Assembly: GCA_903925075.1 (NCBI GenBank)
Contig: CAIYDQ010000217.1
Span: 1-48,521, forward strand
Direction: 5' to 3'
DNA from: an uncultured Geobacter sp.
GTDB taxonomy: Bacteria > Desulfobacterota > Desulfuromonadia > Geobacterales > Geobacteraceae
Length of the DNA stretch: 48,521 bases
In this document: one piece after another, positions 9,043-19,030 of the stretch
How the letters are laid out: every line of letters begins with the position of its first letter
Position numbering within the stretch: the stretch's first letter is position 1
Program-made: the position numbers and the translations under genes
Notes under the pieces: model-generated
The model's input: the letters and a program-made list of their open reading frames with translations, nothing else
What the model was told of the DNA's origin: nothing
Database searches by the model: none

Positions 9043-11488
9043 GCACGTCCTGATCATCCAGCGCCGCATGACCCAATACCGCGTGCCGCTCTTCGACGCC
9101 CTGCGCCGGCGACTGGCGGAAAACGGGGTCGTCTTGCAGGTGGTCTACGGCACCCCTACGGCCACCGAACACGAACGCAAGGATTCGGGGGCGCTGCCGT
9201 GGGGAATAAAAATCCCCTGCCGCTACCTCTCTTTGGGGAGCCTGCAACTGGTCTGGCAGCACATCCCCGACCAGCTTCTGGCAGAGCAGGACCTGATCAT
9301 CATCCCGCACGAAAATATGCTGTTGGCGAACTACCCGCTGCTTTTGCTGCATTGGTGCCGGCACCATGCCAAGCTCGCCTTCTGGGGACACGGCGCCAAT
9401 TTTCAATCTCGCGGCAAGAACGGCTTTCGCGACCGCCTCAAGACTTGGACGGCGCGCCAAGCGGACTGGTGGTTCGCCTACACAACCGCCTCGGTGCAGA
9501 AAATCGTCGCCAGCAGCTTCACCCCGCAACGAATCACCTGCCTCGACAACGCCGTGGACGTGGAAGCCTTGCAGCAATGGCGATCCGCCGTAGCCCCTGA
9601 GGAGCGCCAGGCGCTGCTGACGGCGCTGGGGCTTGAGGGGGAGCGGCTGGCGGTTTTTCTCGGCGGGCTCTACCCTGACAAGCGACTGGCTTTCCTGTGG
9701 GAGGTTGCCGACGAGTTGCGGCGGCGTTTGCCGGACTTCGAGCTTTTGATCGTCGGCGACGGACCGCAACGCGATCTGGCGAAAAACTTCGCCGCCCTCC
9801 GTCCCTGGTGCCGCTGGGTCGGCGCCCGGCACGGCCGGGACAAGGCGCTGCACCTGTCGCTTGGCAGGGTCATGCTGAATCCCGGTCTTGTCGGCTTGAA
9901 CATCCTGGACAGCTTCGCCATGGGGCTCCCCCTGCTGACCACCGACTGCGGCATCCACTCCCCGGAAATCGCCTATCTGCGTAGCGGGCTAAACGGAGTC
10001 ATGACCGCCGACGAGCCGACGCAGTATGCCGACGCCGCGCAGCGGTTGCTGACCGACGAGCGCTTTCGGCAGGGACTGGCCGAGAACTGCCGGGCGGATG
10101 CGGGGCGCTATACCCTGGACAACATGGTGGAACAATTCTGCACCGGCATACTCTGCGCTCTGGCGCTGCCGTCTTCGGCCGCAACTCCCGGCCGCCGGGA
10201 CTTTCTCCGGCTGAGCTCATCATCGCCGGATCAAAGCACCCCTTTGCCGCCGGCGCCGGCGCCCACCGCAGTACGGTTGTCACCTCTTCACGTGGTCATC
10301 GTCTGGCAGCGCTTCCTTCCTTACCATCGCGCCCGCATCGCTCGCGTGCAGCAGCGCCTCGCCGCGCTCGGGCACCGCCTGACCGCCATCGAAGTCGCCA
10401 GCCAAGACGCAAGTTACGGCTTCAAACAGGAGACGCAGCAGGACGATTTTGCCCAGATCTGCTGTTTTCCCGGCGACTCCTACCACGACCATACGCCGGC
10501 GGAAATCCATCGGCAGGTGCGTCAGGTGCTGTCGACGCTTCTGCCCGACGTGGTTTTCGCTCCGGCAACGGCCTTCCCCGAGGGGATGGCCGCCGATCTC
10601 CATCGCCTGGAAAGCGGCTGCCGCCGCGTGATGATGGACGACGCCTGGGAGCACAGCGACAGGCGCGGCTGGTTGACGCGGGCGGTAAAAAGGTTCATTC
10701 ACCGAAACATCGACGGGGTGTTCATCCCGGCGCCATCCCACCTTGCCTATTACCAGGAACTGGGTTTCTCGCAGGACCGGACCTTTTACGGCGTGGACGT
10801 GGTGGACAACGACTACTTCCGCCGGCATGCGGAATCTGGCCGCGCCGCTGCCCTGGCTGTCAGGGGAGAGCGGGGATTGCCGGAAAAGTATTTCCTGTTC
10901 GTCGGGCGCTTCCTTCCCAGAAAGGGGCTGGAAACCCTGCTGAGCGCCTATGCCGGCTACCGCAGCCGGGCAGGCGGCGCGGCCTGGGAACTGGTGCTGG
11001 TGGGTTCCGGCCCGCATCTGGCGCAGATCCAGGCGCAGGCTGAGCCGATCGCCGGCGTTCATTTTGCCGGTGTGGTCACGGGGGAGGCTCTTTGCCACTG
11101 TTACGGGCTGGCGCAGGTGCTGGTGGTGCCGAGCCTGCTCGACCCCTGGGGGTTGGTGGTCAACGAGGGGCTGGCTGCCGGTCTGCCGGTGCTGGTCAGC
11201 ACGGGATGCGGCGCCGCCGCAACCCTGGTGGTGCAGGCGGAGAACGGTTGGACTTTCGCCCCGGAGGACGCGGGGGAATTGGCCGCACTCATGGCGCGTG
11301 TGAGCGGGCTCACGGGCGAAGCCTTGCGGCGGATGGGCGCCAGATCGCAGGAACTGATCGCCGACTGGTCTTTGGAGCGATTCGCCGACGGCGTGCTTGG
11401 GGCCTTGAACCTCCCGCGCCGCAAACCCGGCGGGGCGCTGGCCCATCTGGCGACCAGGCTCTGGAAGGGGAGGGTAAGCATCAACTGA
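9035..11488 (+). CDS. double-domain glycosyltransferase (two GT4 modules in one chain)
   Basis: 817 residues, about twice the usual GT4 length. Module 1 (about 1-385) starts VLIIQRRMTQYRVPLFDALR and has AVFLGGLYPDKRLAFL and LIVGDGPQ. Its donor motif reads VGLNILDSFAMGLPLLT, so the first Glu of E-x7-E is replaced. A Ser/Pro-rich linker lies around 386-410. Module 2 (about 411-800) starts VVIVWQRFLPYHRARI and has FLFVGRFLPRKGLETLL and DPWGLVVNEGLAAGLPVLVS. Both modules begin with the same R-x-x-x-Y-R/H theme, suggesting internal duplication. It may add two successive sugars. The reading frame is unbroken, so this is a fusion and not a frameshift artefact. Confidence 0.82.
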   Translation: MTKHVLIIQRRMTQYRVPLFDALRRRLAENGVVLQVVYGTPTATEHERKDSGALPWGIKIPCRYLSLGSLQLVWQHIPDQLLAEQDLIIIPHENMLLANYPLLLLHWCRHHAKLAFWGHGANFQSRGKNGFRDRLKTWTARQADWWFAYTTASVQKIVASSFTPQRITCLDNAVDVEALQQWRSAVAPEERQALLTALGLEGERLAVFLGGLYPDKRLAFLWEVADELRRRLPDFELLIVGDGPQRDLAKNFAALRPWCRWVGARHGRDKALHLSLGRVMLNPGLVGLNILDSFAMGLPLLTTDCGIHSPEIAYLRSGLNGVMTADEPTQYADAAQRLLTDERFRQGLAENCRADAGRYTLDNMVEQFCTGILCALALPSSAATPGRRDFLRLSSSSPDQSTPLPPAPAPTAVRLSPLHVVIVWQRFLPYHRARIARVQQRLAALGHRLTAIEVASQDASYGFKQETQQDDFAQICCFPGDSYHDHTPAEIHRQVRQVLSTLLPDVVFAPATAFPEGMAADLHRLESGCRRVMMDDAWEHSDRRGWLTRAVKRFIHRNIDGVFIPAPSHLAYYQELGFSQDRTFYGVDVVDNDYFRRHAESGRAAALAVRGERGLPEKYFLFVGRFLPRKGLETLLSAYAGYRSRAGGAAWELVLVGSGPHLAQIQAQAEPIAGVHFAGVVTGEALCHCYGLAQVLVVPSLLDPWGLVVNEGLAAGLPVLVSTGCGAAATLVVQAENGWTFAPEDAGELAALMARVSGLTGEALRRMGARSQELIADWSLERFADGVLGALNLPRRKPGGALAHLATRLWKGRVSIN

Positions 11489-11489
11489 C

Positions 11490-12719
11490 ATGAAAATCCT
11501 CCTGGCGCACAATTTCTACGGCTCCTCCGCCCCCAGCGGCGAAAACGCGGTGTACCTGGCGGAGCGCGATTTGCTGCGCCGGCATGGGCACGAGGTGCTG
11601 GAGTTCACCCGGCACAGCGACGAAATCAGGGGGCAGGGCGCCTGGGGCGTGTCCAAGGGAGCGCTGGCCACGCCCTGGAACCCTTTCAGCGCCGCGCGCC
11701 TGCGCCGGGTGCTGATCGAGGAGCGCCCGGAGGTCATGCACGTCCACAATTTTTTCCCGCTGCTCTCGCCGGCCATCTTTCCGGCCGCGACCGGCTTTCC
11801 GGTGGCGCGCATCCTGACCTTGCACAATTACCGGCTGTTCTGCGCGGCCGGCATTCCCGAGCGCGGCGGCGTCAGTTGCACCGACTGCCTCAAGAGCGGC
11901 AGCACGCTCCCCGCCTTGCGCCGCGGCTGTTACCGCCAAAGCCGGCTGGCCACCCTCCCCATGGCGGCCATGATCGCCCTGCACCGCCTACTGGGGACCT
12001 GGCGCCGGAGCGTGGACGCCTTCATCGCCCTGACCGATTTCCAGAAGGAGACCATGGCCGCCGCCGGGCTGCCGGCCGAGCGGATCATGGTGAAGCCGCA
12101 TTTCTACGCCGATCCGCCCCCTTCGCTTCCCTGGCGCGCCCGCGAGCCGAAGGCGGTGTATCTCGGCCGCCTGGGCGACTACAAGGGGGTGCATATCCTG
12201 TTGGAAGCCTGGCGACGCTGGGGGAAGGAGGCGCCTTTGCTGGAGGTGATCGGCGCCGGACCCGAGCGGGAACGGCTGGAACGGACGGCGCAGGCCGCAG
12301 GCCTCCCGGTGATTTTCACCGGTCAACTGGAGTTCGCGAAAGCCCAAAGCCGGCTGGCTGCGGCGCGGCTGCTGGTGTTGCCGTCGCTTTCCTTCGAGGG
12401 GTTCCCGATGGCGATCCGCGAGGCGTTCGCCCTCGGGGTGCCGGTGGCGGGCGCCCGCTTGGGCTCCATCCCCTGCATCGTGCAGCACGGGGTCAACGGG
12501 GTGTTGTTCGCGGCCGGCGACGCCGGCGATCTGCTGGAGCAGGTGCGCGCCGCCTGGCGTACGCCCGCCCGCCTGGAGTCCATGGCGCAGGGGGCGCAGG
12601 CGAGCTTTCAGGCGAATTACACGGCCGAGGCCAATTACCGGCAGCTGATGACGATTTATCGTCAAGCGAAAAGCGATCGAGCCGCTCCGGCGCCGGAAAA
12701 ATGGAGGGACCGTCGCTGA
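11490..12719 (+). CDS. glycosyltransferase family 4
   Basis: 409 residues, beginning 1 bp after the previous stop. MKILLAHNFYGSSAPSGEN is the acceptor loop of a GT4 subgroup seen in exopolysaccharide clusters, followed by HVHNFFPLLSPAIF and LTLHNYRLFCAAG. A CTDCLKSGS Cys pair follows. The donor domain has AVYLGRLGDYKGVHILLEAW and FEGFPMAIREAFALGVPVAG with E-x7-E. The DNA is much more GC-rich here than at the beginning of the window. Confidence 0.87.
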   Translation: MKILLAHNFYGSSAPSGENAVYLAERDLLRRHGHEVLEFTRHSDEIRGQGAWGVSKGALATPWNPFSAARLRRVLIEERPEVMHVHNFFPLLSPAIFPAATGFPVARILTLHNYRLFCAAGIPERGGVSCTDCLKSGSTLPALRRGCYRQSRLATLPMAAMIALHRLLGTWRRSVDAFIALTDFQKETMAAAGLPAERIMVKPHFYADPPPSLPWRAREPKAVYLGRLGDYKGVHILLEAWRRWGKEAPLLEVIGAGPERERLERTAQAAGLPVIFTGQLEFAKAQSRLAAARLLVLPSLSFEGFPMAIREAFALGVPVAGARLGSIPCIVQHGVNGVLFAAGDAGDLLEQVRAAWRTPARLESMAQGAQASFQANYTAEANYRQLMTIYRQAKSDRAAPAPEKWRDRR

Positions 12720-12740
12720 AGCGGGTCAAAGGAGGAGGTC

Positions 12741-13499
12741 ATGCGCAATTTCACCGAACGTATTCTCGGCTGCCCGGTAACGACGGCTTCGGTTGATCTC
12801 TGCGTCGCAGAGATCATGCACTGGCTTGCCTGCGCGGAAAGGGGGCGCTATCTGGTGTGCGCCAATCCCCATTCCCTGGAGGTGGCGCGCAGCGATCGCT
12901 TGTTCCAGGACGCCTTGCAACAGGCGGATCTGGTCCTTCCCGACGGCATCGGCGTCGTGCTCGCCTCGCGCCTGCTCGGCGGCGGCATCAGGGACCGGGT
13001 GACCGGCAGCGACATCTTTTGGCAGCTGTGCCGCGCGCTGAGCGAGAAGGGGGGGCGCCGGGTGTTTTTTCTGGGCTCGACCGAAGCGACCCTGGCGCGC
13101 ATCGCCGCAAAGCTCCCGGTCGACTTTCCCGGCATCGGGCAAGCGGGCTACTATTCGCCCCCCTTCAAGGCCGAGTTCAGCGACTCCGACAACGAGGCCA
13201 TGGTTGCCGCCGTCAACCGGGTCAAGCCGGACGTGCTGTGGGTCGGGATGACCGCCCCCAAACAGGAAAAATGGATCCGCCAATTCAGGGACCAACTGGA
13301 CGTTCCCTTCATCGCCGCAGTCGGGGCGGTGTTCGATTTTTATGCCGGCGTGGTGAAGCGCTCCCCGCGCGCCTTTCAACGGGTCGGATTGGAATGGCTG
13401 CCGCGTCTGTGGCAGGAGCCGCGGCGCCTGTGGCGCCGCAATCTGGTCTCCAACCCCATGTTCGTGCTGCATGTGCTCAAAGAACGCCTCGGGCCTTGA
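12741..13499 (+). CDS. WecG/TagA/CpsF family glycosyltransferase (GT26)
   Basis: 252 residues, with a strong ribosome site GGAGGAGGT at 12731-12739. YLVCANPHSLEVARSD, LVLPDGIGVVLASRLLGG, RVTGSDIFWQL and RVFFLGSTEATL are the successive conserved blocks of this family. PDVLWVGMTAPKQEKWI and FIAAVGAVFDFYAG complete it. Members transfer a ManNAc-type or similar sugar onto undecaprenyl-PP-GlcNAc, so it is expected to act second, after the WecA-like enzyme encoded just downstream. Confidence 0.9.
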   Translation: MRNFTERILGCPVTTASVDLCVAEIMHWLACAERGRYLVCANPHSLEVARSDRLFQDALQQADLVLPDGIGVVLASRLLGGGIRDRVTGSDIFWQLCRALSEKGGRRVFFLGSTEATLARIAAKLPVDFPGIGQAGYYSPPFKAEFSDSDNEAMVAAVNRVKPDVLWVGMTAPKQEKWIRQFRDQLDVPFIAAVGAVFDFYAGVVKRSPRAFQRVGLEWLPRLWQEPRRLWRRNLVSNPMFVLHVLKERLGP

Positions 13500-13615
13500 T
13501 ACCGGCTGGGGAGAGAGGGAGGGGGGCTAACGGCAAAGGCAAACTTGTTGCTGGCGTTTCGGGTGCGAGATGGTATATTTCAGGGTTTAAAATTATCTAA
13601 TTCGCCAGGTGCCTT

Positions 13616-15274
13616 ATGCCCAAGATTCATCTCTTTTATATATTCCTCACCTCCATGCTTACCTCACTCGTGCTCATTCCCCCTATCTCGCGCCTCGCCA
13701 CCAGCATCGGCGTCTATGACGACCAGGACGAGCGCAAGCTCCACAGCGGCGCCATCCCGCGCCTGGGGGGCATCGCCATCTTCTTCGCGGTCCTTTTGAG
13801 CGTGATCCTGTTTTCGGAGATCAACTTGCAGATCCGCGGCTTTCTGGCCGGGGCCGTGGTCATTTTCCTGACCGGGCTGACCGACGACCTGGCCAAGATC
13901 GTTCCGGTGAAGAAATTGCTGGGAGAGGTGCTGGCGGCATGGGTGGCGACGGTGCTCGGCAACCTCCAGATCAACAGCATCGGGAACCTGTTCGGGGGAG
14001 GCGCCATCGAGCTCGGCTATCTCTCCATACCCTTCACGGTCTTCGCCATCGTCGGGGTGATCAACGCGGTCAACCTCTTGGACGGTCTGGACGGGTTGGC
14101 GGGCGGGGTGACGGCGATCGCCGCCTGCGCCATCGGGCTGATCGCCTACCTGACCGGCCACAACAACCTTGCCGTGCTCTGCATGGCGCTGTTGGGCGGG
14201 GTGGTGGGCTTTCTCAAGTTCAACAGCTATCCGGCGCGCATCTTCATGGGGGACGGCGGCAGCCTCTTTCTGGGCTATTGCCTGGCGGTGCTTTCGGTGC
14301 AACTGGTGGAGCACGCCCGCGGCCGGACGTCGGTGCTGATCCCGGTGATCATCCTGGCGGTGCCGGTCTTCGACACCCTGTACGTGATGGCCGCCAGGAT
14401 CTCCAAGGGGAGGAGGGTTTTCCTGCCGGATCGCAGCCACATCCACCACCGCTTCATGGACCTGGGGCTGGGACACAAGGCGACGGTGATCATGATGTAC
14501 GGCCTGAGCTATTGCCTGGCCCTCTATGCGGTGCTGTTCCGCCATCTCTCGGACCGGCAGCAACTGACGAACCTGGCGCTGTTTCTGGCGGGGTTTTGTC
14601 TGCTGAACTTCGCCCTGGCGGGGGTTTTGAGAGGGCAGCAACAGGGCTTCCTGGTGGACGACGGACCCGTCTGCAACGGCTTCGCCCGCCGCTGGCGGGT
14701 GCAGTATTCCCAGTACCTGCTGGTGGCGCTGAAGTATCTGACCCTGGCGGCGCTTTCCCTGCCCCTGCTCGGCTTTTCCCGCACCCCGAGCGCCGAGGTG
14801 GCGACCATCGCCGGTTTGCTGATCGTCGTCACCATCCTGCTCTACCTGCAGACCGCCGACTGGAGCAACCGTTTCCTGCAGATCGTGGTCTGCTTCAGCG
14901 GCGCATTTTTGATCTTCGAGGTGGAGAACGGCGCAGGTTCCGTCGAACTGCTCGGCGTGCCGCTCAAAATGGTGTCCGCCCTGCTTTTCGCCGGGATCTA
15001 CCTCTGCCTCGGTTCGCTCCTTTTCCTGCGCGGCAAGTCGAGGCTGCTGATCGAGTCGCCGCTCGATTTTTTCATACTTTTCGTCATGCTCACCATCCCG
15101 CTGCTCCCTTCCTCTTTGACGCACCCAAACCACCTCTTGACCGTTGCCGGCAAATCCCTCGCGCTCTATTTCAGCTTCAAGATGATCCTGCTGCTCAAGG
15201 TGCGGCGCAACCGGAAGATCATCGCGGCGACCCTGGCGGCGCTGCTGTTCCTGGCGCTGAGAGGGCTCTGCTAG
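13616..15274 (+). CDS. WecA/MraY-family undecaprenyl-phosphate sugar-phosphate transferase with C-terminal membrane extension
   Basis: 552 residues, against about 320-370 for typical members. The first ~330 residues carry the family signatures: [24 protein letters not shown] (Asp pair), [29 protein letters not shown] and the cytoplasmic [15 protein letters not shown]. It should load a sugar-1-phosphate, probably GlcNAc-1-P, onto undecaprenyl phosphate and initiate the polysaccharide. After residue ~340 there are about six further hydrophobic segments, also seen in some WecA-like proteins of exopolysaccharide clusters but of unclear function. The start at 13616 follows AGGT. Confidence 0.87.
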   Translation: MPKIHLFYIFLTSMLTSLVLIPPISRLATSIGVYDDQDERKLHSGAIPRLGGIAIFFAVLLSVILFSEINLQIRGFLAGAVVIFLTGLTDDLAKIVPVKKLLGEVLAAWVATVLGNLQINSIGNLFGGGAIELGYLSIPFTVFAIVGVINAVNLLDGLDGLAGGVTAIAACAIGLIAYLTGHNNLAVLCMALLGGVVGFLKFNSYPARIFMGDGGSLFLGYCLAVLSVQLVEHARGRTSVLIPVIILAVPVFDTLYVMAARISKGRRVFLPDRSHIHHRFMDLGLGHKATVIMMYGLSYCLALYAVLFRHLSDRQQLTNLALFLAGFCLLNFALAGVLRGQQQGFLVDDGPVCNGFARRWRVQYSQYLLVALKYLTLAALSLPLLGFSRTPSAEVATIAGLLIVVTILLYLQTADWSNRFLQIVVCFSGAFLIFEVENGAGSVELLGVPLKMVSALLFAGIYLCLGSLLFLRGKSRLLIESPLDFFILFVMLTIPLLPSSLTHPNHLLTVAGKSLALYFSFKMILLLKVRRNRKIIAATLAALLFLALRGLC

Positions 15275-15497
15275 CTCGGCGTCGCCCGCGCCGCACTCTC
15301 CCCCTTCCCCCGCATCGGCCCTTAACTTAATGGTGTCCCCTCGACTTGACGGCAATGGCCCCCAGGGGGGGCGAACCCGCCCCGGGCTTCGCCATGCTTT
15401 AATAGACAGCCGGCGGTCTTTTGTGCTAAAGATCTCTTTTCAGCAGACGATAGGCGATGCTGAACCACTAACTTCAAACACAAAGAGGTATCGCATC
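15275..15497. other. intergenic region upstream of the chemoreceptor
   Basis: About 220 bp. A G/C-run segment near 15360-15395 can form short hairpins (CCCCAGGGGGGG-like), possibly a weak terminator of the glycan operon, but it lacks a T-run. AAAGAGGTA at 15482-15490 is the ribosome site for the chemoreceptor. I found no conserved c-di-GMP riboswitch blocks here. Confidence 0.35.
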
Positions 15498-17141
15498 ATG
15501 AAGACGGGTATTGCCAAGTTCAGCGTTTTGCAGCAGATCATTTTCCTGGCGCTTGTTTGCGTCACCGGACTTGTCGTGGTCTCAGTGGCCGCTTTTTCCG
15601 TGATTCACAAGGTGAAGGTGACCGGGCCGATATATCAGCAGATCGTGCAGGGGAAGGACTTGGTAGCCGACATACTGCCGCCGCCGGAGTACATCATCGA
15701 GTCTTACCTGGTCGTGCTGCAGGCGGAGCGGGAAACCGACAAAAGCAAGCTTCCCCAGTACCTGGAGCGTTTCAAGAAGCTGAAGGGCGAGTATGACGAG
15801 CGCCACGCCTTCTGGCTCAAGGACCTGGCCGACGGCGAGGGCAAAAAATTGCTGGTGGACAGCTCCTTCAAGCCGGCTGCTGACTTTTACCGGGGCGCGC
15901 TGGACGAGTTCTTCCCGGCGCTGCAGGCGGGCGACGCCGCCAAGGCGCGCGCCAGCGTGGTCGCGCTGACCGCCCTCTATGAAACGCATCGTCAGCAGAT
16001 CGACAAGCTGGTCGCCCTGATCAACGCCAAGGACGTGCAGATCGAAAAGGAAACCGACAGCCTGCTGAGCAGTTCCAGCACGCTCATGCTTGGTCTGTGT
16101 CTGGCGGTAGTGATCGGCTGCCTCGTGCTGAGCTCCCTGATCGTCTCCAGCATCCGGGGCACCTTCATGGCCTGCACCGCCATCACCGACCGCATCGCCG
16201 CCGGCGACCTTTCCATCGACGTGCAGGTCGAGGGGCAGGGGAGCATCAGGGCCATGCTGGTGAGCCTGCGGGCGATGGTCGCCAGGTTCAACGGCGTGGT
16301 CCAGCAGATCAACAGCACCTCGCAGTTGCTGGTCAACTCGTCGGCCGAACTCTCCCGCGCCTCCGAGCAGATCGCCAGCAACGCCGAGAACGCAGCCTCA
16401 GAGTCGTCCAGCATGGCGACCGCAGGGGAGCAGATGGCCGCCACCTCTCACGAGATCTCGCACAGTTGCCACTCGGCCGCGCAAAACTCCCAGTCGACCA
16501 GCGTCATCGCCGAAAACGGCGTGGGGGTGGTGGCGAACACCATCACCGTGATGGAGCAGATCGCCGGCCGCGTCAAGGGGCTCTCCGGCACCGTGGAACT
16601 GCTCGGCCAGCGCAGCGACCAGATCGGCCAGATCATCGGCACCATCGAGGACATCGCCGACCAGACCAACCATTTGGCGTTGAACGCGGCCATCGAGGCG
16701 GCCAGGGCCGGCGAACAGGGGCGCGGCTTCGCCGTGGTGGCCGACGAGGTGCGGGCGCTGGCCGAGCGCACCACCAAGGCGACCCGAGAGATCGGCGAGA
16801 TGATCAAGGCGATCCAGTCGGAGACCAGGGGCGTGGTGGCCGCCATGGAGGAGGGGGTGCAGGAAGTGGAGAACGGCACCTCGGAGGCGACCAAGTCCAG
16901 TTCCGCGCTGCGCGAGATCCTGGACCAGGTGAATTCCGTTTCCGGCGAGATCGTGCAGATCGCCCAGGCGGCGGAGGAGCAGACCGCCAGCACCGGCATG
17001 ATCAGCGGCAACATCAGGCAGATCACGGCGCTGGTGCAGAACACCGCCAGCGGCTCGCACCAGTGCGCGGCCCAGGCGAATCAGTTGACCGGCTGCGCGC
17101 AGCAGTTGGAACAGATCCTGCGCCAGTTCAAGCTGGCCTAA
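15498..17141 (+). CDS. methyl-accepting chemotaxis protein
   Basis: 547 residues from the ATG at 15498; the frame is open from 15330 but that part is not protein-like. TM1 is at about 9-32 and TM2 at about 195-220. Between them lies a helical periplasmic sensor of about 160 residues ([20 protein letters not shown] and onward). A HAMP domain follows (about 220-272, [12 protein letters not shown]), then the cytoplasmic signalling domain. Its hairpin tip region reads [20 protein letters not shown] and [18 protein letters not shown], the CheA/CheW contact zone. No CheR-tethering pentapeptide is seen at the C-terminus. The ligand is unknown. It is followed by a terminator, so it is probably monocistronic. 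Confidence 0.93.
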   Translation: MKTGIAKFSVLQQIIFLALVCVTGLVVVSVAAFSVIHKVKVTGPIYQQIVQGKDLVADILPPPEYIIESYLVVLQAERETDKSKLPQYLERFKKLKGEYDERHAFWLKDLADGEGKKLLVDSSFKPAADFYRGALDEFFPALQAGDAAKARASVVALTALYETHRQQIDKLVALINAKDVQIEKETDSLLSSSSTLMLGLCLAVVIGCLVLSSLIVSSIRGTFMACTAITDRIAAGDLSIDVQVEGQGSIRAMLVSLRAMVARFNGVVQQINSTSQLLVNSSAELSRASEQIASNAENAASESSSMATAGEQMAATSHEISHSCHSAAQNSQSTSVIAENGVGVVANTITVMEQIAGRVKGLSGTVELLGQRSDQIGQIIGTIEDIADQTNHLALNAAIEAARAGEQGRGFAVVADEVRALAERTTKATREIGEMIKAIQSETRGVVAAMEEGVQEVENGTSEATKSSSALREILDQVNSVSGEIVQIAQAAEEQTASTGMISGNIRQITALVQNTASGSHQCAAQANQLTGCAQQLEQILRQFKLA

Positions 17142-17207
17142 CTGCGTCCATCCTGCCGGAGCGACGTTTTTGGCTGGACGGGATGCAGGCAGATGGTGTA
17201 ACAAAAA

Positions 17208-17239
17208 GGCGGCGCCGATCTTTGGCGCCGCCTGCTTTT
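17208..17239 (+). terminator. intrinsic terminator between the chemoreceptor and modB
   Basis: GGCGGCGCC (17208-17216) pairs perfectly with GGCGCCGCC (17224-17232) across a 7-nt loop. It is preceded by AAAAA and followed by TGCTTTT. The stem ends only about 26 bp before the modB start, which leaves almost no room for a separate modB promoter and raises the possibility of attenuation or read-through. Confidence 0.75.
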
Positions 17240-17258
17240 ATTGACCACAAGGATCGCC

Positions 17259-17942
17259 ATGCTTTTACTGACCAGCACCGACTACGATGCCATCAGGCTC
17301 TCGGTCAAGGTAGCCCTGACGGCCACCCTGCTGAGCCTGCCGTTTGGCTTCGCCTTCGCCTATGTCATGACCTTTCTCAAGTTCCGGGGCAAGACCCTGC
17401 TGGAGGTGCTGGTGAACCTTCCGCTGACCCTGCCGCCGGTGGTGATCGGCTACCTGCTGCTGATCTCGCTGGGGAAGCACGGCTGGCTCGGCCCGCTCTT
17501 GGAGTCGCTGGGCGTGCGGCTCATCTTCACCTGGAAGGCCGCGGTGGTGGCCTCCGCCGTGGTCGGTTTCCCGCTGTTGGTGCGCTCCATTCGCCTGGGG
17601 ATGGAATCGATCGACCGCCAGTTGATCCACGCCTCCCGGACGCTGGGCGCGCGCTGGCTGGACACGCTCTTCACCGTCGTGCTGCCGCTGTCGCGCCACG
17701 GCATCGTCGCCGGCTCCTCGTTGATGTTCGCGCGCAGCTTGGGGGAGTTCGGCGCCACCATCATCGTGGCCGGCAACATCCCCGGCGTCACCCAGACCAT
17801 TCCGCTTGCCATCTACGAATACGCCGCGGCCCCCGCCGGCGAATCCGCGGCGGTTTCCCTTTGTGTGGTGGCGGTCGTCCTGTCGGTGCTGGTGTTGCTG
17901 GTGCACGAAGCGATCGGCAGGAAATTGGCGAGGAGAGACTGA
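17259..17942 (+). CDS. modB: molybdate ABC transporter permease ModB
   Basis: 227 residues with about five membrane segments. LPLTLPPVVIGYLLLISLG matches the strongly conserved ModB stretch (N-x-P-L-x-L-P-P-V-V-x-G), and FARSLGEFGATIIVAGNIPG is the EAA-loop coupling motif of the ModB/CysT family. The ATG at 17259 gives the family-typical N-terminus MLLLTSTDYDAIRLSVKVA; an in-frame TTG at 17241 lies in the terminator tail and is unlikely. The gene is coupled to the ATPase downstream (1-bp gap). No modA lies next to it; the only ModA in the window is at 40.7 kb. Confidence 0.88.
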   Translation: MLLLTSTDYDAIRLSVKVALTATLLSLPFGFAFAYVMTFLKFRGKTLLEVLVNLPLTLPPVVIGYLLLISLGKHGWLGPLLESLGVRLIFTWKAAVVASAVVGFPLLVRSIRLGMESIDRQLIHASRTLGARWLDTLFTVVLPLSRHGIVAGSSLMFARSLGEFGATIIVAGNIPGVTQTIPLAIYEYAAAPAGESAAVSLCVVAVVLSVLVLLVHEAIGRKLARRD

Positions 17943-17943
17943 C

Positions 17944-19002
17944 ATGGAAGTGCGCATGGCGGTGCGAAAGAGCTTCGGCGCCTTCGATTTGCAGGCCGAT
18001 TTCAGCGTGACCGGAGAGCACGTCGGCATCTTCGGCGAGTCGGGGAGCGGCAAATCCACGCTGGTAGGGATGCTGGCCGGACTGAGCGCTCCGGACGAGG
18101 GGGAAATCTTCCTGGACGGGGAGTGCCTGTTCAGCTCCAGCCGCGGCATCGATCTCAAGCCCGAGCGGCGCCGGGTCGGCATCGTCTTCCAACAGCCTTC
18201 CCTGTTTCCGCACCTAAGCGTGGAGTCGAACCTGCTTTACGGCTTCAGACGCTGCGAGCCGCGCCGCCGCAGCATCGAGGTGGCCTCGCTGGTCTCCGTT
18301 TTGAAGCTCGAACCCCTGTTGCGCCGAGGCGTCAACAACCTGTCCGGCGGAGAGAAACAGCGGGTGGCGCTCGGGCGCGCCATGCTCGCCAACCCGCGCC
18401 TGCTGTTGATGGACGAGCCGCTCTCGGCGCTGGACGACGCCCACAAGTTCCAGATCATTCAGTACCTGAAGAGCGCCAGCGAGCAATTCGGCATCCCTTA
18501 TCTGTTCATCTCCCATTCGCTATTGGAGATACGGCTGATGACCGAGCGCGTGCTTGCCATCTCCGGCGGCCGCCTTGCCGGCCAGGCCACCCCCGAGCAG
18601 CTCGCTCGTTCGCGCATGGGGCAAAGCCAGGTGGGCTACATCAATCTTTTGAAAGTGGAAGCGCTGCGCAAGATGGGGGGGATGACCGCCTACCGGTGGG
18701 GGACGCAGGAGCTGTTCATCTCCGCCAGCGAGGAGAGCCCGCCGTCGACCATGTATGAGCTCTCTTCCCGGGACATCATCCTCTTCAAGAAGCATCCCGA
18801 GGCGATCAGCGCCAGGAATCTGCTCAAGTGCACCGTGGTCGACACCTTTCCTTCGGGCAACAAGGTCGGCGTGGAGCTGTTGTGCGGCAGCGAGACGCTG
18901 ATTGCCGAGGTCGTGGTGCAGGCGGCCGATGAGCTTGCGATTCAGGCGCAAACGGAGATCTACGCGGTGATCAAGGCGTCGTCGTTCAGGAGGCTTGGAT
19001 GA
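17944..19002 (+). CDS. modC: molybdate ABC transporter ATP-binding protein ModC
   Basis: 352 residues. Walker A is GESGSGKST (about 35-43), the Q-loop is VGIVFQQPSLFPHL, the signature LSGGEKQRVALGRA, Walker B LLLMDEPLSALD and the H-loop FISHS. The C-terminal ~70 residues (SARNLLKCTVVDTFPSGNKV and onward) look like a single TOBE/Mop oxyanion-binding domain, typical for ModC. It should power molybdate import with ModB at the inner membrane. The start overlaps nothing and follows the modB stop by 1 bp. The binding protein must be encoded elsewhere. Confidence 0.88.
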   Translation: MEVRMAVRKSFGAFDLQADFSVTGEHVGIFGESGSGKSTLVGMLAGLSAPDEGEIFLDGECLFSSSRGIDLKPERRRVGIVFQQPSLFPHLSVESNLLYGFRRCEPRRRSIEVASLVSVLKLEPLLRRGVNNLSGGEKQRVALGRAMLANPRLLLMDEPLSALDDAHKFQIIQYLKSASEQFGIPYLFISHSLLEIRLMTERVLAISGGRLAGQATPEQLARSRMGQSQVGYINLLKVEALRKMGGMTAYRWGTQELFISASEESPPSTMYELSSRDIILFKKHPEAISARNLLKCTVVDTFPSGNKVGVELLCGSETLIAEVVVQAADELAIQAQTEIYAVIKASSFRRLG

Positions 19003-19030
19003 GGAGAGGCGGCTAAGGGCGAGTCGTCCC

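Noticed and set aside
13939-15330. 463-residue open frame inside the WecA-like gene
   Set aside because: Alternative-frame shadow; the WecA-like frame has all family motifs.
15330-15497. Possible c-di-GMP (GEMM) riboswitch before the chemoreceptor
   Set aside because: The conserved GEMM blocks and GAAA-capped arrangement could not be found.
16097-18010. 637-residue open frame across the chemoreceptor, terminator and modB
   Set aside because: Arg/Gly/His-rich shadow frame of GC-rich DNA, spanning two well-supported genes and a terminator.
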